Positions 17,306 to 26,760 of a DNA stretch of 64,000 nucleotides are shown piece after piece. This DNA is from Roseovarius sp. MMSF_3281 (GTDB taxonomy: Bacteria; Pseudomonadota; Alphaproteobacteria; Rhodobacterales; Rhodobacteraceae). The translations under genes were made by a program, and so were the position numbers. The notes under the pieces were generated by a model, which was given only the letters and a program-made list of their open reading frames with translations, had not been told where the DNA came from and did no database searches. Within the stretch, counting starts at the first letter, position 1. Each line of letters begins with the position of its first letter. The stretch is from NCBI RefSeq assembly GCF_030733685.1, contig NZ_JASHIM010000002.1:248001-312000 (forward strand), written 5' to 3'.

Positions 17306-17494
17306 ATGGTAACAAAGGCTCCGGAAAGCAAGCTAGTCGACAGCTATCGCGTCGCCTGTGACGGGGGCGAAGGGGCTTTGGGCCATCCGCGCGTATGGCT
17401 GCAGATCCCGCATGAAACGGGATACGTGGAATGCCCCTATTGCGATTGCAAATACATCCACCGCGATTTCGAAGGTACGGTCAGCGCAAGCTGA
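17306..17494 (+). CDS. zf-CHCC zinc-finger domain protein
   Basis: A 62-residue protein with one CHCC-type zinc-binding motif: the His of LGHPRVWLQI and the two cysteines of ECPYCDCKY. It resembles the mitochondrial complex I assembly-linked subunit NDUFS6, which is why such proteins in alphaproteobacteria are thought to serve respiratory complex I. AAAGGA lies 9 bases before ATG 17306. It precedes polA by 53 bases on the same strand and may share a transcript with it. Confidence 0.88.
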   Translation: MVTKAPESKLVDSYRVACDGGEGALGHPRVWLQIPHETGYVECPYCDCKYIHRDFEGTVSAS

Positions 17495-17547
17495 TTTGCG
17501 CGCGCCGCGCCACGACTCAATAATTAAAGCCTGATGGGGGGCGGTCC

Positions 17548-20352
17548 ATGTCTTTTGGAAAAGGATGCCACCTGCATCTGATTGATGGTTCGGCTTTCAT
17601 CTTCCGCGCCTATCATGCGCTGCCGCCGCTTACCCGGAAATCCGATGGCATGCCGATCGGCGCGGTCTCGGGGTTCTGCAACATGTTGCAGCGGTATATC
17701 GACGGCAACAGCACCGGCAACGATGCCCCCACCCATATCGCGGTGATTTTTGACAAGGGCAGCCATACCTTCCGCAATGATCTTTACGATCAATACAAGG
17801 CCAACCGCGATGAAATGCCCGAGGATTTGCGCCCGCAAATTCCGCTGACCCGCCGCGCGACCGAGGCCTTCAACATCGCCTGCAAGGAAATCGAAGGGTA
17901 CGAGGCCGACGATATCATCGCGACGCTTTCCTGTCAGGCGCGCGAGGCTGGCGGACGGGTGACCATCGTGTCCTCCGACAAGGACCTGATGCAGCTTGTC
18001 GGCGCCGGCGTGGAAATGTTCGACGCCATGAAAAACCGCCGCATTGATTCTGAAGGCGTGGAGGAAAAATTCGGCGTCACCCCTGACAAGGTCGTCGATG
18101 TGCAGGCCCTGGCGGGCGATAGCGTCGATAACGTGCCCGGCGCGCCGGGCATCGGGATCAAAACCGCGGCCCTTCTGATCAATGAATTCGGCTCTCTGGA
18201 AGAGCTTTTGAACCGCGCCGAGGAAATCAAACAACCCAAGCGCCGTGAAACCCTGATCGAGAAACGCGAACAGATCGAGCTGTCGAAGAAACTGGTGCAG
18301 CTTGATTGCGACACCCCGCTCGATTTCACGCTGGATGATCTGGACCTGCGCGATCCTGACCCCGACACCCTTCTGGGGTTCCTTGCGGAAATGGAGTTCC
18401 GTACGCTGTCCAAGCGTATCGCGGAAACCCTTGGGGCCGAGGTACCGGTCATTCCCGATACCAACCCCGCCGGGGCCGACCCGGTGGAAGAAGCGCCCGA
18501 TTGGCCCGCCATCGACCCCGAAAAATACGAGCGTGTCTCGGACATGAAGGCGCTTGAGGCGTGGATCGACCGGATCAAGGCGCGCGGATACGTTGCCGTC
18601 GATACCGAGACCACATCGCTCAATGAAATGCAGGCATTGTTGGTTGGTATCTCGCTCAGCGTTGAACCGGGGCAGGCGTGCTACATCCCGCTTGGCCACC
18701 GTGACGGGGCGACGGATGACTTGTTCAGTACCGATGCCCTCGCGGACGGGCAATTGCCGATGGATCAGGCGCTCAAGGCGCTGAAACCCGTGTTTGAGGA
18801 TGATGCCATCCTCAAGATCGGGCAGAACATGAAATACGACGCCAAGATTTTCGCCCGCCACGATATCGCCGTCGCGCCGATTGATGACACGATGCTTATG
18901 TCCTACGCGCTGAATTCCGGCATCCATGGGCACGGCATGGATACGCTGTCGGAACGTTACCTCAGCCATACGCCGATCCTGATCAAGGAGCTTCTGGGCA
19001 GCGGCAAATCCGCCATCACCTTTGACCGCGTGCCAATTGACGACGCGGTGAAATATGCCGCCGAAGATGCCGATATCACCCTGCGCCTTTGGATGACGTT
19101 CAAACCGCAATTACATCAGGAAAAGGTGACCACGGTTTACGAAACCCTCGAACGCCCCCTCTCGCCCATCCTGGCCCGGATGGAGCGTAACGGCATCAAG
19201 GTGGACCGCGAGACCCTGTCGCGCATGTCCGGCAAGTTCGCCCAGAAGATGGCCGAACTGGAAGAAGAAATTCACGGGCTGGCAGGCCGCAAGTTCAACG
19301 TCGGCTCGCCCAAGCAGTTGGGCGAAATCCTGTTCGACGAGATGGGCCTTGAAGGCGGCAAGAAGGGGAAAACCGGGGCCTATGCCACCGGCGCGGATGT
19401 GCTGGAGGATCTGGCGACTGAGCATGACCTGCCGGCGCGGGTGCTGGATTGGCGGGCGCTGTCCAAGCTCAAATCCACCTACACCGACGCGCTTCAGGAT
19501 CATATCGACCCCGACACAGGCCGCGTGCATACATCCTATGTGCAAACCGGGGCCAGCACCGGGCGCTTGGCCTCGACCGACCCCAACCTGCAAAACATCC
19601 CGGTCCGAAGCGAAGAAGGCCGCCGTATCCGCGAGGCTTTTGTCGCGGAGAAGGGCAACCGCCTTGTCAGCCTTGACTATTCACAGATCGAATTGCGCAT
19701 TCTGGCCCATGTCGCGGGCATCGACGCGTTAAGAGAGGCCTTCCGCGAGGGGCAGGATATTCACGCCATGACCGCCTCGGAAATGTTCGACGTCCCGATG
19801 GACGAGATGACACCGGAAATTCGCCGTCAGGCCAAGGCCATCAACTTCGGTGTGATCTACGGCATTTCCGGCTTTGGGCTTGCCCGTAACCTGCGCATCC
19901 CGCGCAAAGACGCGCAGGGCTTCATTGACCGCTATTTCGAACGCTTCCCCGGCATCAAGGCCTACATGGACGAGACCGTGGGCTTCGCCAAGGAACACGG
20001 CTTTGTTCAAACCCTCTTTGGCCGCAAAATCCACACGCCCGAGATTTCCGCCAAAGGCCCGCGCGCCGGTTTTGCCAAGCGGGCGGCGATCAACGCGCCG
20101 ATCCAGGGCACTGCCGCCGACATCATCCGTCGCGCCATGATCCGCATGCCCGACGCCATCGAAGGCCAGCCCGCCAAGATGTTGCTACAGGTGCACGACG
20201 AATTGATCTTCGAGGTGGCCGAAGGGGGCGTCGACAAACTGATCGACACCGCCCGCGAGGTTATGGAAGGCGCGGCCGACCCGGCGGTCAAGATCGACGT
20301 GCCGCTGGTGGTCGACGCAGGGCAAGGCGATAACTGGGCCGAGGCGCACTAA
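17548..20352 (+). CDS. polA: DNA polymerase I
   Basis: Repair and Okazaki-fragment polymerase, 934 residues. The N-terminal 5' nuclease domain has IDGSAFIFRAYHA and ADDIIATL. The middle 3'-5' exonuclease domain keeps the DTET motif (VAVDTETTSLNEM), so proofreading is probably active. The polymerase domain has motif A LDYSQIELRILAH, motif B RRQAKAINFGVIYG and motif C VHDELIFEV. GGGGGG lies 6 bases before ATG 17548. The gene is complete and ends 3 bases before the convergent pxpA stop, with no obvious terminator between them. Confidence 0.98.
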   Translation: MSFGKGCHLHLIDGSAFIFRAYHALPPLTRKSDGMPIGAVSGFCNMLQRYIDGNSTGNDAPTHIAVIFDKGSHTFRNDLYDQYKANRDEMPEDLRPQIPLTRRATEAFNIACKEIEGYEADDIIATLSCQAREAGGRVTIVSSDKDLMQLVGAGVEMFDAMKNRRIDSEGVEEKFGVTPDKVVDVQALAGDSVDNVPGAPGIGIKTAALLINEFGSLEELLNRAEEIKQPKRRETLIEKREQIELSKKLVQLDCDTPLDFTLDDLDLRDPDPDTLLGFLAEMEFRTLSKRIAETLGAEVPVIPDTNPAGADPVEEAPDWPAIDPEKYERVSDMKALEAWIDRIKARGYVAVDTETTSLNEMQALLVGISLSVEPGQACYIPLGHRDGATDDLFSTDALADGQLPMDQALKALKPVFEDDAILKIGQNMKYDAKIFARHDIAVAPIDDTMLMSYALNSGIHGHGMDTLSERYLSHTPILIKELLGSGKSAITFDRVPIDDAVKYAAEDADITLRLWMTFKPQLHQEKVTTVYETLERPLSPILARMERNGIKVDRETLSRMSGKFAQKMAELEEEIHGLAGRKFNVGSPKQLGEILFDEMGLEGGKKGKTGAYATGADVLEDLATEHDLPARVLDWRALSKLKSTYTDALQDHIDPDTGRVHTSYVQTGASTGRLASTDPNLQNIPVRSEEGRRIREAFVAEKGNRLVSLDYSQIELRILAHVAGIDALREAFREGQDIHAMTASEMFDVPMDEMTPEIRRQAKAINFGVIYGISGFGLARNLRIPRKDAQGFIDRYFERFPGIKAYMDETVGFAKEHGFVQTLFGRKIHTPEISAKGPRAGFAKRAAINAPIQGTAADIIRRAMIRMPDAIEGQPAKMLLQVHDELIFEVAEGGVDKLIDTAREVMEGAADPAVKIDVPLVVDAGQGDNWAEAH

Positions 20353-20355
20353 ACC

Positions 20356-21129
20356 CTAAATCGGCGCGCCCTCGAAGGCCTTGAGCGTCACGCCATCCGC
20401 GTCAAGCGCCGTGCGCACCTGGGCCGCGATCTGTACTGCTTCGGTGGTATCGCCATGCAAGCAGATCGTGTCGATCCGGGTGGGAATATGCTTGCCGCTT
20501 TCGGTGATGATGGCCCCGGCGCCGACCATCTCGACCATCCGCTTGGCCGCTGCCGCCGCGTCGTGGATCACCGCGCCCGGCTGGCTGCGGTCCACCAGCG
20601 TTGCGTCGTCGTTATAGGCCCGGTCGGCAAAAATCTCGCAGGCCGCTTTGCATCCCAACTCCTGCACCGCGGCTTGTTGCGCGGTGCCTGCCAGAACCAT
20701 GACGATGATGTCTGGATCCACCGAGAGCGCGGCCTCGTAACAGGCCCGTGCCATGGCTTTGTTTTCCGAGGCCATGTTCGCCAAGGCGCCGTGCAGCTTC
20801 AGGTGCCGCACTTCAGCCCCCTGTGCCCGCGCCATACCTTGCGCCGCACACAGTTGATAGCGCACGAGGTTTCCAAGGCTGTCCAAGGGCACATGCATCC
20901 GCCGCCGCCCGAAGCCCTGCAAATCGGGAAAGCCGGGGTGCGCGCCGATGCCGACCTTCTGTGCCTTGGCGGCCTGCATGGTGCGGGCCATCACATCCCA
21001 ATCGCCCGCGTGCATCCCGCAGGCGATATTGGCCGAGGTTATGATACCCAAAAGCGCGGCGTCGTCCCCCATGGTCCAATCGCCAAAACTTTCACCCATG
21101 TCAGCGTTCAGATCGACAGTACGTGTCAT
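20356..21129 (-). CDS. pxpA: 5-oxoprolinase subunit A (LamB/YcsF family)
   Basis: Subunit of the prokaryotic ATP-dependent 5-oxoprolinase PxpABC, which opens the ring of 5-oxoproline to give glutamate. The family signatures DLNADMGESFG, SANIACGMHAGD, IGAHPGFPDLQGFGRR and LKLHGALANM are intact. I use ATG 21129, with GAGAGGGG upstream, giving 257 residues. It is the last gene of the minus-strand operon that also holds pxpB, pxpC, a TRAP importer and a DUF1445 protein. PxpC ends 10 bases upstream of its start. Confidence 0.96.
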   Translation of the reverse strand: MTRTVDLNADMGESFGDWTMGDDAALLGIITSANIACGMHAGDWDVMARTMQAAKAQKVGIGAHPGFPDLQGFGRRRMHVPLDSLGNLVRYQLCAAQGMARAQGAEVRHLKLHGALANMASENKAMARACYEAALSVDPDIIVMVLAGTAQQAAVQELGCKAACEIFADRAYNDDATLVDRSQPGAVIHDAAAAAKRMVEMVGAGAIITESGKHIPTRIDTICLHGDTTEAVQIAAQVRTALDADGVTLKAFEGAPI

Positions 21130-21139
21130 GAAACCCCTC

Positions 21140-22147
21140 TCAAATGTCATTGCCAGCGGTCACACCGCTGATCAGTTGATAGGCCAGCAAATCGCGCATT
21201 TCATGCGGGTTGCGAACCAAAGGTTGGCGTTGCGCGCGAAGGCTGTCGCGGTGCCTGGCCGCGCGGGCCTCGGCCTCGACGGCGTCCTCCAGCGTGACAA
21301 ACCGGAACCGGAGCGACGCCCCGGGTGCAGCCTGGACCACCTTGGGCAAATCGCAAGGCAGGACCGTACAGATGCGCGGATATCCCCCGGTCGTCTGGCA
21401 CTCACTCAGCAGCACGAAAGGCGTCCCATCGCCGGTGATCTGTATGTCGCCCGGCACGACAACTTCGGACAGTACGCTTAACCCGGCATCGCTATGAAAC
21501 CCCTCGGCCCCGTTCAGGCGAACACCCATCCGGCTGCCGCGTGTGTCGCGATGAAACTCGGCACTTTCAAAGCGGGCAATCTGGTCTGAGCCGAAGAAAT
21601 CGGTTTGCAGGCTGGGTACAACGCGCACCGTCCCTCCCTCGAACCGGGGCTCCACGGAAAGGCATTGGTTGGTCCCATGCCCGGGGTCTTCCCCCACCGG
21701 CAAGACATCTCCCGCCGCAACAGCCTTGCCCAAGCCTGCCGCCAAATGCGCACTACGCGCTTCAAGGGTCTCGGGCGTGTCAAATCCACCGCCGACATGC
21801 AGGTACCCATAGCTACCGGCCGACGCGCCCCCGATCACAAGGCGCGCGCCTTTTGGCAACTCGTGGCTGGCATGCCATGCGATCCGCTGTCCGTCGATGG
21901 CGGCGCGCATCGGTGCGCCTGTCAGGGCGATGCGTATATCCTCGCTGGCCTCGAATTCGCCGCCCATACCGGCCATTTCAAGCGCAGCGGTCCGGCCATC
22001 CTGTGCTAGAAGGGCGGCCCCTTCGGCCATGGCCAATCGGTCGGCGGCCCCCCCTTGCGAAAGGCCAAAGCCAAGGTAACCGGGGCGGCCCATGTCCTGT
22101 ACGGTGACCCCCGGCCCAGCACGATGCACGATAAGCTCACGTGTCAT
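21140..22147 (-). CDS. pxpC: 5-oxoprolinase subunit C
   Basis: Part of the PxpBC pair that works with PxpA on 5-oxoproline; older names are KipA or biotin-dependent carboxyltransferase domain protein. It begins LIVHRAGPGVTVQDMGRPGY, the strongly conserved N-terminus of the family, followed by GLSQGGAADRLA. SRMGVRLNGAEG and LLSECQTTGGYPRI match the conserved core. It has 335 residues. Its start overlaps the pxpB stop by 4 bases (ATGA), so the two subunits are translationally coupled, as expected for a complex. Confidence 0.95.
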   Translation of the reverse strand: MTRELIVHRAGPGVTVQDMGRPGYLGFGLSQGGAADRLAMAEGAALLAQDGRTAALEMAGMGGEFEASEDIRIALTGAPMRAAIDGQRIAWHASHELPKGARLVIGGASAGSYGYLHVGGGFDTPETLEARSAHLAAGLGKAVAAGDVLPVGEDPGHGTNQCLSVEPRFEGGTVRVVPSLQTDFFGSDQIARFESAEFHRDTRGSRMGVRLNGAEGFHSDAGLSVLSEVVVPGDIQITGDGTPFVLLSECQTTGGYPRICTVLPCDLPKVVQAAPGASLRFRFVTLEDAVEAEARAARHRDSLRAQRQPLVRNPHEMRDLLAYQLISGVTAGNDI

Positions 22148-22899
22148 TTCAATACCTCGGATGTGGCCCCGGCATCGGGGCCGCCCTCGCGCATGTTCTG
22201 CAATGTCTCGGCATCGGTGGGCGTGAACAGAACCTCGTCGCCGGGGCGCAGCACGAAAGGCACCTCACTGTCAGGGCGAAACAGGCGAAACCCCGTCTGC
22301 CCGATATGCCGCCACCCCGTTGGTGTACTGACCGAGAACAAGACCAACTGCCGGATCGCCACGGTCAGGGCCCCTTCGGGCACCCGCTCGGTCAGTTCGG
22401 TCTGCCGGGGAATATCCCATGCTTCGTCCAACTCGCCCAGATAGGGTTGTCCGGCGGCAAAGCCGATGGTCTGCACCCGCACTTGGGTTGACGAAATCGA
22501 GGTGACCGCCTCTTTCGCCGTCATCCCGGCCGCCTGTGCGGCCTCCTCCAGTTGCGGAGCCAGATCGGTGCCAAAGACCGTGGGGATGCGCCACAGCTTG
22601 CGGCCCTCGGGCAACGCCGCCTGATACCAATCCCGGTCGCTTGTCAGCTTTGCCAACCGTGCCTGCAAATCGGCGTGCGGCAGGTGCAAGGGATCAAACC
22701 GCAGATAGGCCGAGACCAGGGAGGTTGAACATTCCTCGACCCCATCCCACGACAACCGCTCCAGTTCAGCGCGCAGGGCAAGGGCCGCGCGGTTGGCCGG
22801 TTCGCTCAGCCTCTGCCCGAAACTGACCAGCATGCCATCCACACCCACGGTATGGATGCGGGGCCAGTCGTCACGCATATCTGTCTTGGCAGGCGTCAT
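22144..22899 (-). CDS. pxpB: 5-oxoprolinase subunit B (KipI family)
   Basis: Second PxpBC component, 251 residues. The region AAGMTAKEAVTSISSTQVRV followed by TIGFAAGQPYLGELDE matches the KipI core, and TPTGWRHIGQTGFRLF with LRPGDEVLFTP is the conserved C-terminus. In the usual family core the loop reads GFAPGFAYLGGL; here it is GFAAGQPYLGEL, a modest divergence. AAGGA lies 10 bases before ATG 22899; a second ATG at 22878 is possible. It follows the DctM-type permease gene by 39 bases. Confidence 0.92.
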   Translation of the reverse strand: MTPAKTDMRDDWPRIHTVGVDGMLVSFGQRLSEPANRAALALRAELERLSWDGVEECSTSLVSAYLRFDPLHLPHADLQARLAKLTSDRDWYQAALPEGRKLWRIPTVFGTDLAPQLEEAAQAAGMTAKEAVTSISSTQVRVQTIGFAAGQPYLGELDEAWDIPRQTELTERVPEGALTVAIRQLVLFSVSTPTGWRHIGQTGFRLFRPDSEVPFVLRPGDEVLFTPTDAETLQNMREGGPDAGATSEVLK

Positions 22900-22938
22900 C
22901 GGCTTGCTGTCCTTCGGTTCAACGTCGTTCGGTTTCGT

Positions 22939-24222
22939 CTACTGCAAGGCACCGGGCAGATACAGGGCGATCTGAGGAAAGGCGATCAGGGCGACCGCCA
23001 TCAACAGCATGGCCATGACATAGGGAACGGCCCCCAACATGACCTCGCTCATTTTGCCCGATTGTCGCGCGCCTTGCACCACGTAAAGGTTCAGACCCAC
23101 GGGCGGCGTGATCAGGGCCATTTCGATCAACACGATCATCAGGATACCGAACCAGATCGGATCATAGCCCATCTCAACCACCAAGGGCACGATGATCGGG
23201 ATCGTCACCACCATCAGCGACAGGGTCTCGATAAAGAAGCCAAGCACGATGTAGATGCCGACAATCACCAAGATCGTCATCAGGGGCGTCAGGCCAAGCC
23301 CGTCAAGGAACTGCCTGAGTTCGTTGCCCAAGCCCGCCGAGGCCAGCGTGAAATTGAGGAACGAGGCCCCAAGCACCACCAGCATGATCATCGAGGTGAT
23401 CTTCACCGTGCCAAGGATGCTTTCATAGAACATCCTTGTTGAGACCCCGCCAAAAACCGCCGCGATCACCACGGCCCCGGCCACGCCCACGGCGGCGGCC
23501 TCGGTCGGGGTGGCCCAGCCTTTGTAGATCGTGCCGATGATGACGGTGAAAAGCAGGATGATGGGGATCAGATGCACAAGGGCGCGCAGCATCTCGGCCA
23601 TCGGGAACATCCGGCGCTCACCGCCCAGATCGGGCCGGATTATGCATATAATCGCGGTAATCACGATAAAACCAACGGCAAGGCCGATACCCGGGACAAG
23701 CCCGGCCAGGAACAACTGCGGGATCGAGGTTTGGGTCAGGAACCCGTAAACGATCAGGTTGATCGAGGGCGGGATCATGATGCCAAGTGTCCCCCCCGCG
23801 GCAATCGCACCCGAAAACAGCTTGGGATCATAGCCCAGCTTCTCGGCCTGTGGCATGGCCACCGTCGCCACCGTCGCCGCCGTGGCGACCGAGCTGCCCG
23901 AGGTGGCCGAAAACATCGTCGCCGTGGCGACATTGGCGTGCACCAAGCCACCGGGCAGCCATGAAATCCACTTATCAAGCGCGGCATAGGTCCGCGCGGC
24001 CACCCCGCTGCGCACAAGGATTTCGCCCAGCATCACGAAGAACGGAATGGCGATCAGCGTGGCGTTATTCGAGGTCGACCAGACCATATTGCCAAGCCCC
24101 CGGATCAACGGGAATGGGCTAAAGAAAGTATCGACGCCAAAACCAAGCAGGAACAGCACGATGCCAACCGGAATCGACAGGCTCAGAAGCGCCAGAAGGC
24201 CGATAGAGACATAACCGATCAT
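22939..24222 (-). CDS. TRAP transporter large permease (DctM type)
   Basis: Large membrane subunit of a tripartite ATP-independent periplasmic importer, which moves organic acids with a sodium gradient. The 427-residue product is almost entirely hydrophobic, with about 12 helices. It carries typical blocks: IPFFVMLGEILVRSG, FSATSGSSVATAATVATVAM, GGTLGIMIPPSINLIVYG and TPPVGLNLYVVQG. It starts at ATG 24222, overlapping the stop of the small subunit by one base (TGATG). Position between DctQ and pxpB suggests import of 5-oxoproline or a precursor. Confidence 0.95.
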   Translation of the reverse strand: MIGYVSIGLLALLSLSIPVGIVLFLLGFGVDTFFSPFPLIRGLGNMVWSTSNNATLIAIPFFVMLGEILVRSGVAARTYAALDKWISWLPGGLVHANVATATMFSATSGSSVATAATVATVAMPQAEKLGYDPKLFSGAIAAGGTLGIMIPPSINLIVYGFLTQTSIPQLFLAGLVPGIGLAVGFIVITAIICIIRPDLGGERRMFPMAEMLRALVHLIPIILLFTVIIGTIYKGWATPTEAAAVGVAGAVVIAAVFGGVSTRMFYESILGTVKITSMIMLVVLGASFLNFTLASAGLGNELRQFLDGLGLTPLMTILVIVGIYIVLGFFIETLSLMVVTIPIIVPLVVEMGYDPIWFGILMIVLIEMALITPPVGLNLYVVQGARQSGKMSEVMLGAVPYVMAMLLMAVALIAFPQIALYLPGALQ

Positions 24223-24767
24223 CACACCGACTCCTCTTCGCCAAACGCGCCGATGGCGGCCTCGCTGGCGCCGAATTTACCCTGCGCCACCAGCATCAGT
24301 GCGGCCAGGAACGTCAACCAGGACATCGCCGCGAACCAGACCCAGCCGGCAAACCACGGCAGGTGGACCGTCCAAAGCAATGTCTCAAGCGGGGTATTGG
24401 CGCGCGATCCCATGGAAAGCGACCGGTCCAGTACCGGCCATGCCTTCACGGCGATCAAGGTTACGACCCCGCCCAGAACCAGCATGGAAAACAGATCGAA
24501 TACCGCCCGGCCCTTGGGGCCGGTGCGGCTACGCAACAAATCAATTCGGACATGGCCCAATTCCATCAGCGCAAACCCCATGCCCCACGACGTGGCAATC
24601 GCCATGGCATAGCCGCTGATTTCATCGGTTCCTCCGAATGAGGACCCCACCTGCCGCAGAACGATATCGGCCAAAACAAAGGCGGCACAGATCAACAGCA
24701 TGACGCCAACCAGGACAGCCACGCCGCGATTAAGCCGCTTCAAACTCTTCAAAATACGTTCCGCCAT
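24222..24767 (-). CDS. TRAP transporter small permease (DctQ type)
   Basis: Four-helix small membrane subunit of the TRAP importer, 181 residues from ATG 24767, where GAGGG lies 7 bases upstream. Two upstream in-frame ATGs lack a ribosome site. Characteristic features are the first helix (VLVGVMLLICAAFVLADIVL) followed by RQVGSSFGGTDEISGYAMA and GHVRIDLLRSR. It lies between the solute-binding protein gene, 26 bases upstream, and the large permease gene, to which it is translationally coupled. Confidence 0.93.
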   Translation of the reverse strand: MAERILKSLKRLNRGVAVLVGVMLLICAAFVLADIVLRQVGSSFGGTDEISGYAMAIATSWGMGFALMELGHVRIDLLRSRTGPKGRAVFDLFSMLVLGGVVTLIAVKAWPVLDRSLSMGSRANTPLETLLWTVHLPWFAGWVWFAAMSWLTFLAALMLVAQGKFGASEAAIGAFGEEESV

Positions 24768-24793
24768 GGTGGGGCCCTCACTCATTGGTTGGC

Positions 24794-25825
24794 TTACTCG
24801 ATGGTCACGCCAACGACCTCGCCAACCGATCCGTTCCAGCGCTCGGCCCAATCACCGCCCGCGCGCTCGGCCCAGTCCGGCAGCACTTCACCAATCAGGA
24901 TATCGCGCGCCTTTTGGAAATCCGCGTCCGAGACATCGACCAAGGTCATGTCGCGTGCGTCACCGGCCGGGCAGTCGCCATTGCCGGTCAGGCAGGCGAT
25001 ATCGTTCACAAGCGCGTCTTGCGCCGCGTCCCACGCGGGCTCTTCGAACTCGGTTTTGATCTGGGTGCTGATCAATTCCTGGGTCTCGGCATCAAGGCTG
25101 TTCCACTTTTCCATATTCATGGCCGTGACAACCGAATCCCAGCCCCCCAGCGGGATCGCCATCAGGTGCGTGGAAACCTCCCACCACCCGGCGCTGTAAC
25201 CCGAACCGGCCCCGGTCACGGCGCAATCCACAACGCCCTTCTGCAAGGCCCCCGGCACTTCCGAGAAGCTGACGTTGACACCCTCGGCGCCCAAGGCCTC
25301 AAGGAATTTCGCGGTCATCCGGCCCGAGGCGCGCACTTTCTTGCCTTCAAGGTCGGCCAGCTCGTTCACCTCGGCGTTACAGAAAACCACCTGCGGCGGA
25401 TAGGGCGCAATGGCCAGAACCTTGCTGTTGAAGGTATCGCGGTAAATGTCATCCACCATCGGGCGGGCGGCATCGACCATGGCGCGCGCCTCATCCGCCG
25501 TCAGCGCCAGAAGCGGCACGTCGAGGCCCTCCAAAGCGGGCTGATCGGCCACGGCGTAATCGGCCACGGTCATCGCCACGTCGTAAACGCCATCGCCCAA
25601 CAGGCGGAAGACATCGGCCACGCCAAGGTTCATCTGGCCGTGGGTGGTCAGCGATACGTCGATCTCGCCGCCCGAGGCTTCGGGCAGCGTTTCGGTCCAG
25701 AAGGGTTCTTCGAACTGCTTATGCAACGGCAGGCCTGACCAGCTGCCCACAACTGAAAGGTCCTCGGCCGCGACGGGGGCGGCCATCAATGCGGCCACGG
25801 CCGCGGTTCCAAGCATATGTTTCAT
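24794..25825 (-). CDS. TRAP transporter solute-binding protein (DctP family)
   Basis: Periplasmic receptor of the TRAP system, 343 residues, with a clean signal peptide (MLGTAAVAALMAAPVAAED). The DctP fold is recognisable from GVYDVAMTVADYAVADQP, the specificity region KKVRASGRMTAKFLEALG with its conserved Arg that binds a carboxylate, and VVDCAVTGAGSGYSAGWWEV. GGAG lies before ATG 25825. Its place between the DUF1445 gene and pxp genes suggests an amino-acid-derived carboxylate ligand; 5-oxoproline or D-glutamate is the best guess. Confidence 0.94.
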   Translation of the reverse strand: MKHMLGTAAVAALMAAPVAAEDLSVVGSWSGLPLHKQFEEPFWTETLPEASGGEIDVSLTTHGQMNLGVADVFRLLGDGVYDVAMTVADYAVADQPALEGLDVPLLALTADEARAMVDAARPMVDDIYRDTFNSKVLAIAPYPPQVVFCNAEVNELADLEGKKVRASGRMTAKFLEALGAEGVNVSFSEVPGALQKGVVDCAVTGAGSGYSAGWWEVSTHLMAIPLGGWDSVVTAMNMEKWNSLDAETQELISTQIKTEFEEPAWDAAQDALVNDIACLTGNGDCPAGDARDMTLVDVSDADFQKARDILIGEVLPDWAERAGGDWAERWNGSVGEVVGVTIE

Positions 25826-25859
25826 GTCATCTCTCCTTGTTGGATTCTTGTTTCGGTCT

Positions 25860-26678
25860 TCAATCTTGGTGCCTTATCACCGGCACCTCGGCATCCTCGG
25901 TCACATCCGTGATCAGCATGTGACCGGGCTTATGGGTTATGCAAAGCGGCAGCTTTGCTTGTTCGACGGCCACCTGTGGCGTGACCCCGCAGGCCCAGAA
26001 AACAGGCACCTCACCGGCGCCAACCGGCGCGGGGTCGCCCCAATCGGGCCGTGCGACATCGGCAATGCCAATCGCCCCCGGGTCGCCCACATGTATCGGC
26101 CCGCCATGGGCCAGCGGATAGCGCCGGGAAATGCGGGTCACTTCGGCCACGCGATCCTCGGGGATGGCGCGCATACTCACCACCATCGGCCCGCCAAACC
26201 GCCCTGCTGGCACGGTCTCAATCGAGGTGCGGAACATCGGCACGGTGGTGTCGTTCTGGATGTGCCAAAGCGGAATGCCCGCCGCCTGAACCGCATGTTC
26301 AAAGGTAAACGAACAGCCCAAGGCAAAGGCCACCATGTCGTCCTGCCACAGGTCGGAAATATCCGTCACCGACTCCGAGTGTGTACCATCACGGTAAAGA
26401 TTATAACCGGGGACGTCGCGCCGAATGTCGATGTCTTGCCCCATGGTCTGCATCATCGGGTTGCCGGTGTCCGACACGCCTGTCAGGGGGCAGGGCTTGG
26501 GGTTGCGCTGACAGAAGCGCATGAAATCAAGGGCGTGGGCCTCGGATAGGATCACCACGTTGGCCTGCAGGCACCCCGCGCCAAGCCCGGCGGTATGCCC
26601 TGTGTATTGGCCGCCACGAATGGCCGCCCGCACCTGTGCGGCCCCAAGGTCTTTCAGGTCACGATATGTGGCAGCCAA
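25860..26678 (-). CDS. DUF1445 / D-glutamate cyclase family protein
   Basis: Member of the putative hydro-lyase family DUF1445, named after mammalian D-glutamate cyclase, which turns D-glutamate into 5-oxo-D-proline. Signatures include GGQYTGHTAGLGAGCLQAN, FCQRNPKPCPL and FALGCSFTFEHAV, then ACGVTPQVAVEQ and ITHKPGHMLITD. I set the start at TTG 26678, because AGGAGG lies 9 bases upstream; a TTG at 26702 would place that ribosome site inside the gene. It leads the operon with TRAP and pxpBCA genes, which fits production of 5-oxoproline for PxpABC. Confidence 0.88.
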   Translation of the reverse strand: MAATYRDLKDLGAAQVRAAIRGGQYTGHTAGLGAGCLQANVVILSEAHALDFMRFCQRNPKPCPLTGVSDTGNPMMQTMGQDIDIRRDVPGYNLYRDGTHSESVTDISDLWQDDMVAFALGCSFTFEHAVQAAGIPLWHIQNDTTVPMFRTSIETVPAGRFGGPMVVSMRAIPEDRVAEVTRISRRYPLAHGGPIHVGDPGAIGIADVARPDWGDPAPVGAGEVPVFWACGVTPQVAVEQAKLPLCITHKPGHMLITDVTEDAEVPVIRHQD

Positions 26679-26721
26679 ATTTGCGGTCCTCCTGAGTCGC
26701 AAGGATTGCCCGAGGTCTACA

Positions 26722-26749
26722 TAAATACAAATCGAATAAAATTACCCAA
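26722..26749 (-). promoter_or_regulatory. Candidate promoter of the 5-oxoproline operon
   Basis: In an AT-rich gap between the LysR gene and the DUF1445 gene, TTGGGT and TATTTA (minus strand) are 16 bases apart. The surrounding A/T-rich sequence could hold the LysR site, but no clean T-N11-A dyad was confirmed. Confidence 0.35.
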
Positions 26750-26760
26750 AGGGATAAAAA

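Noticed and set aside
17524-19110. 528-residue minus-strand ORF within polA
   Set aside because: It lies antisense to intact DNA polymerase I domains, with no recognisable motif.
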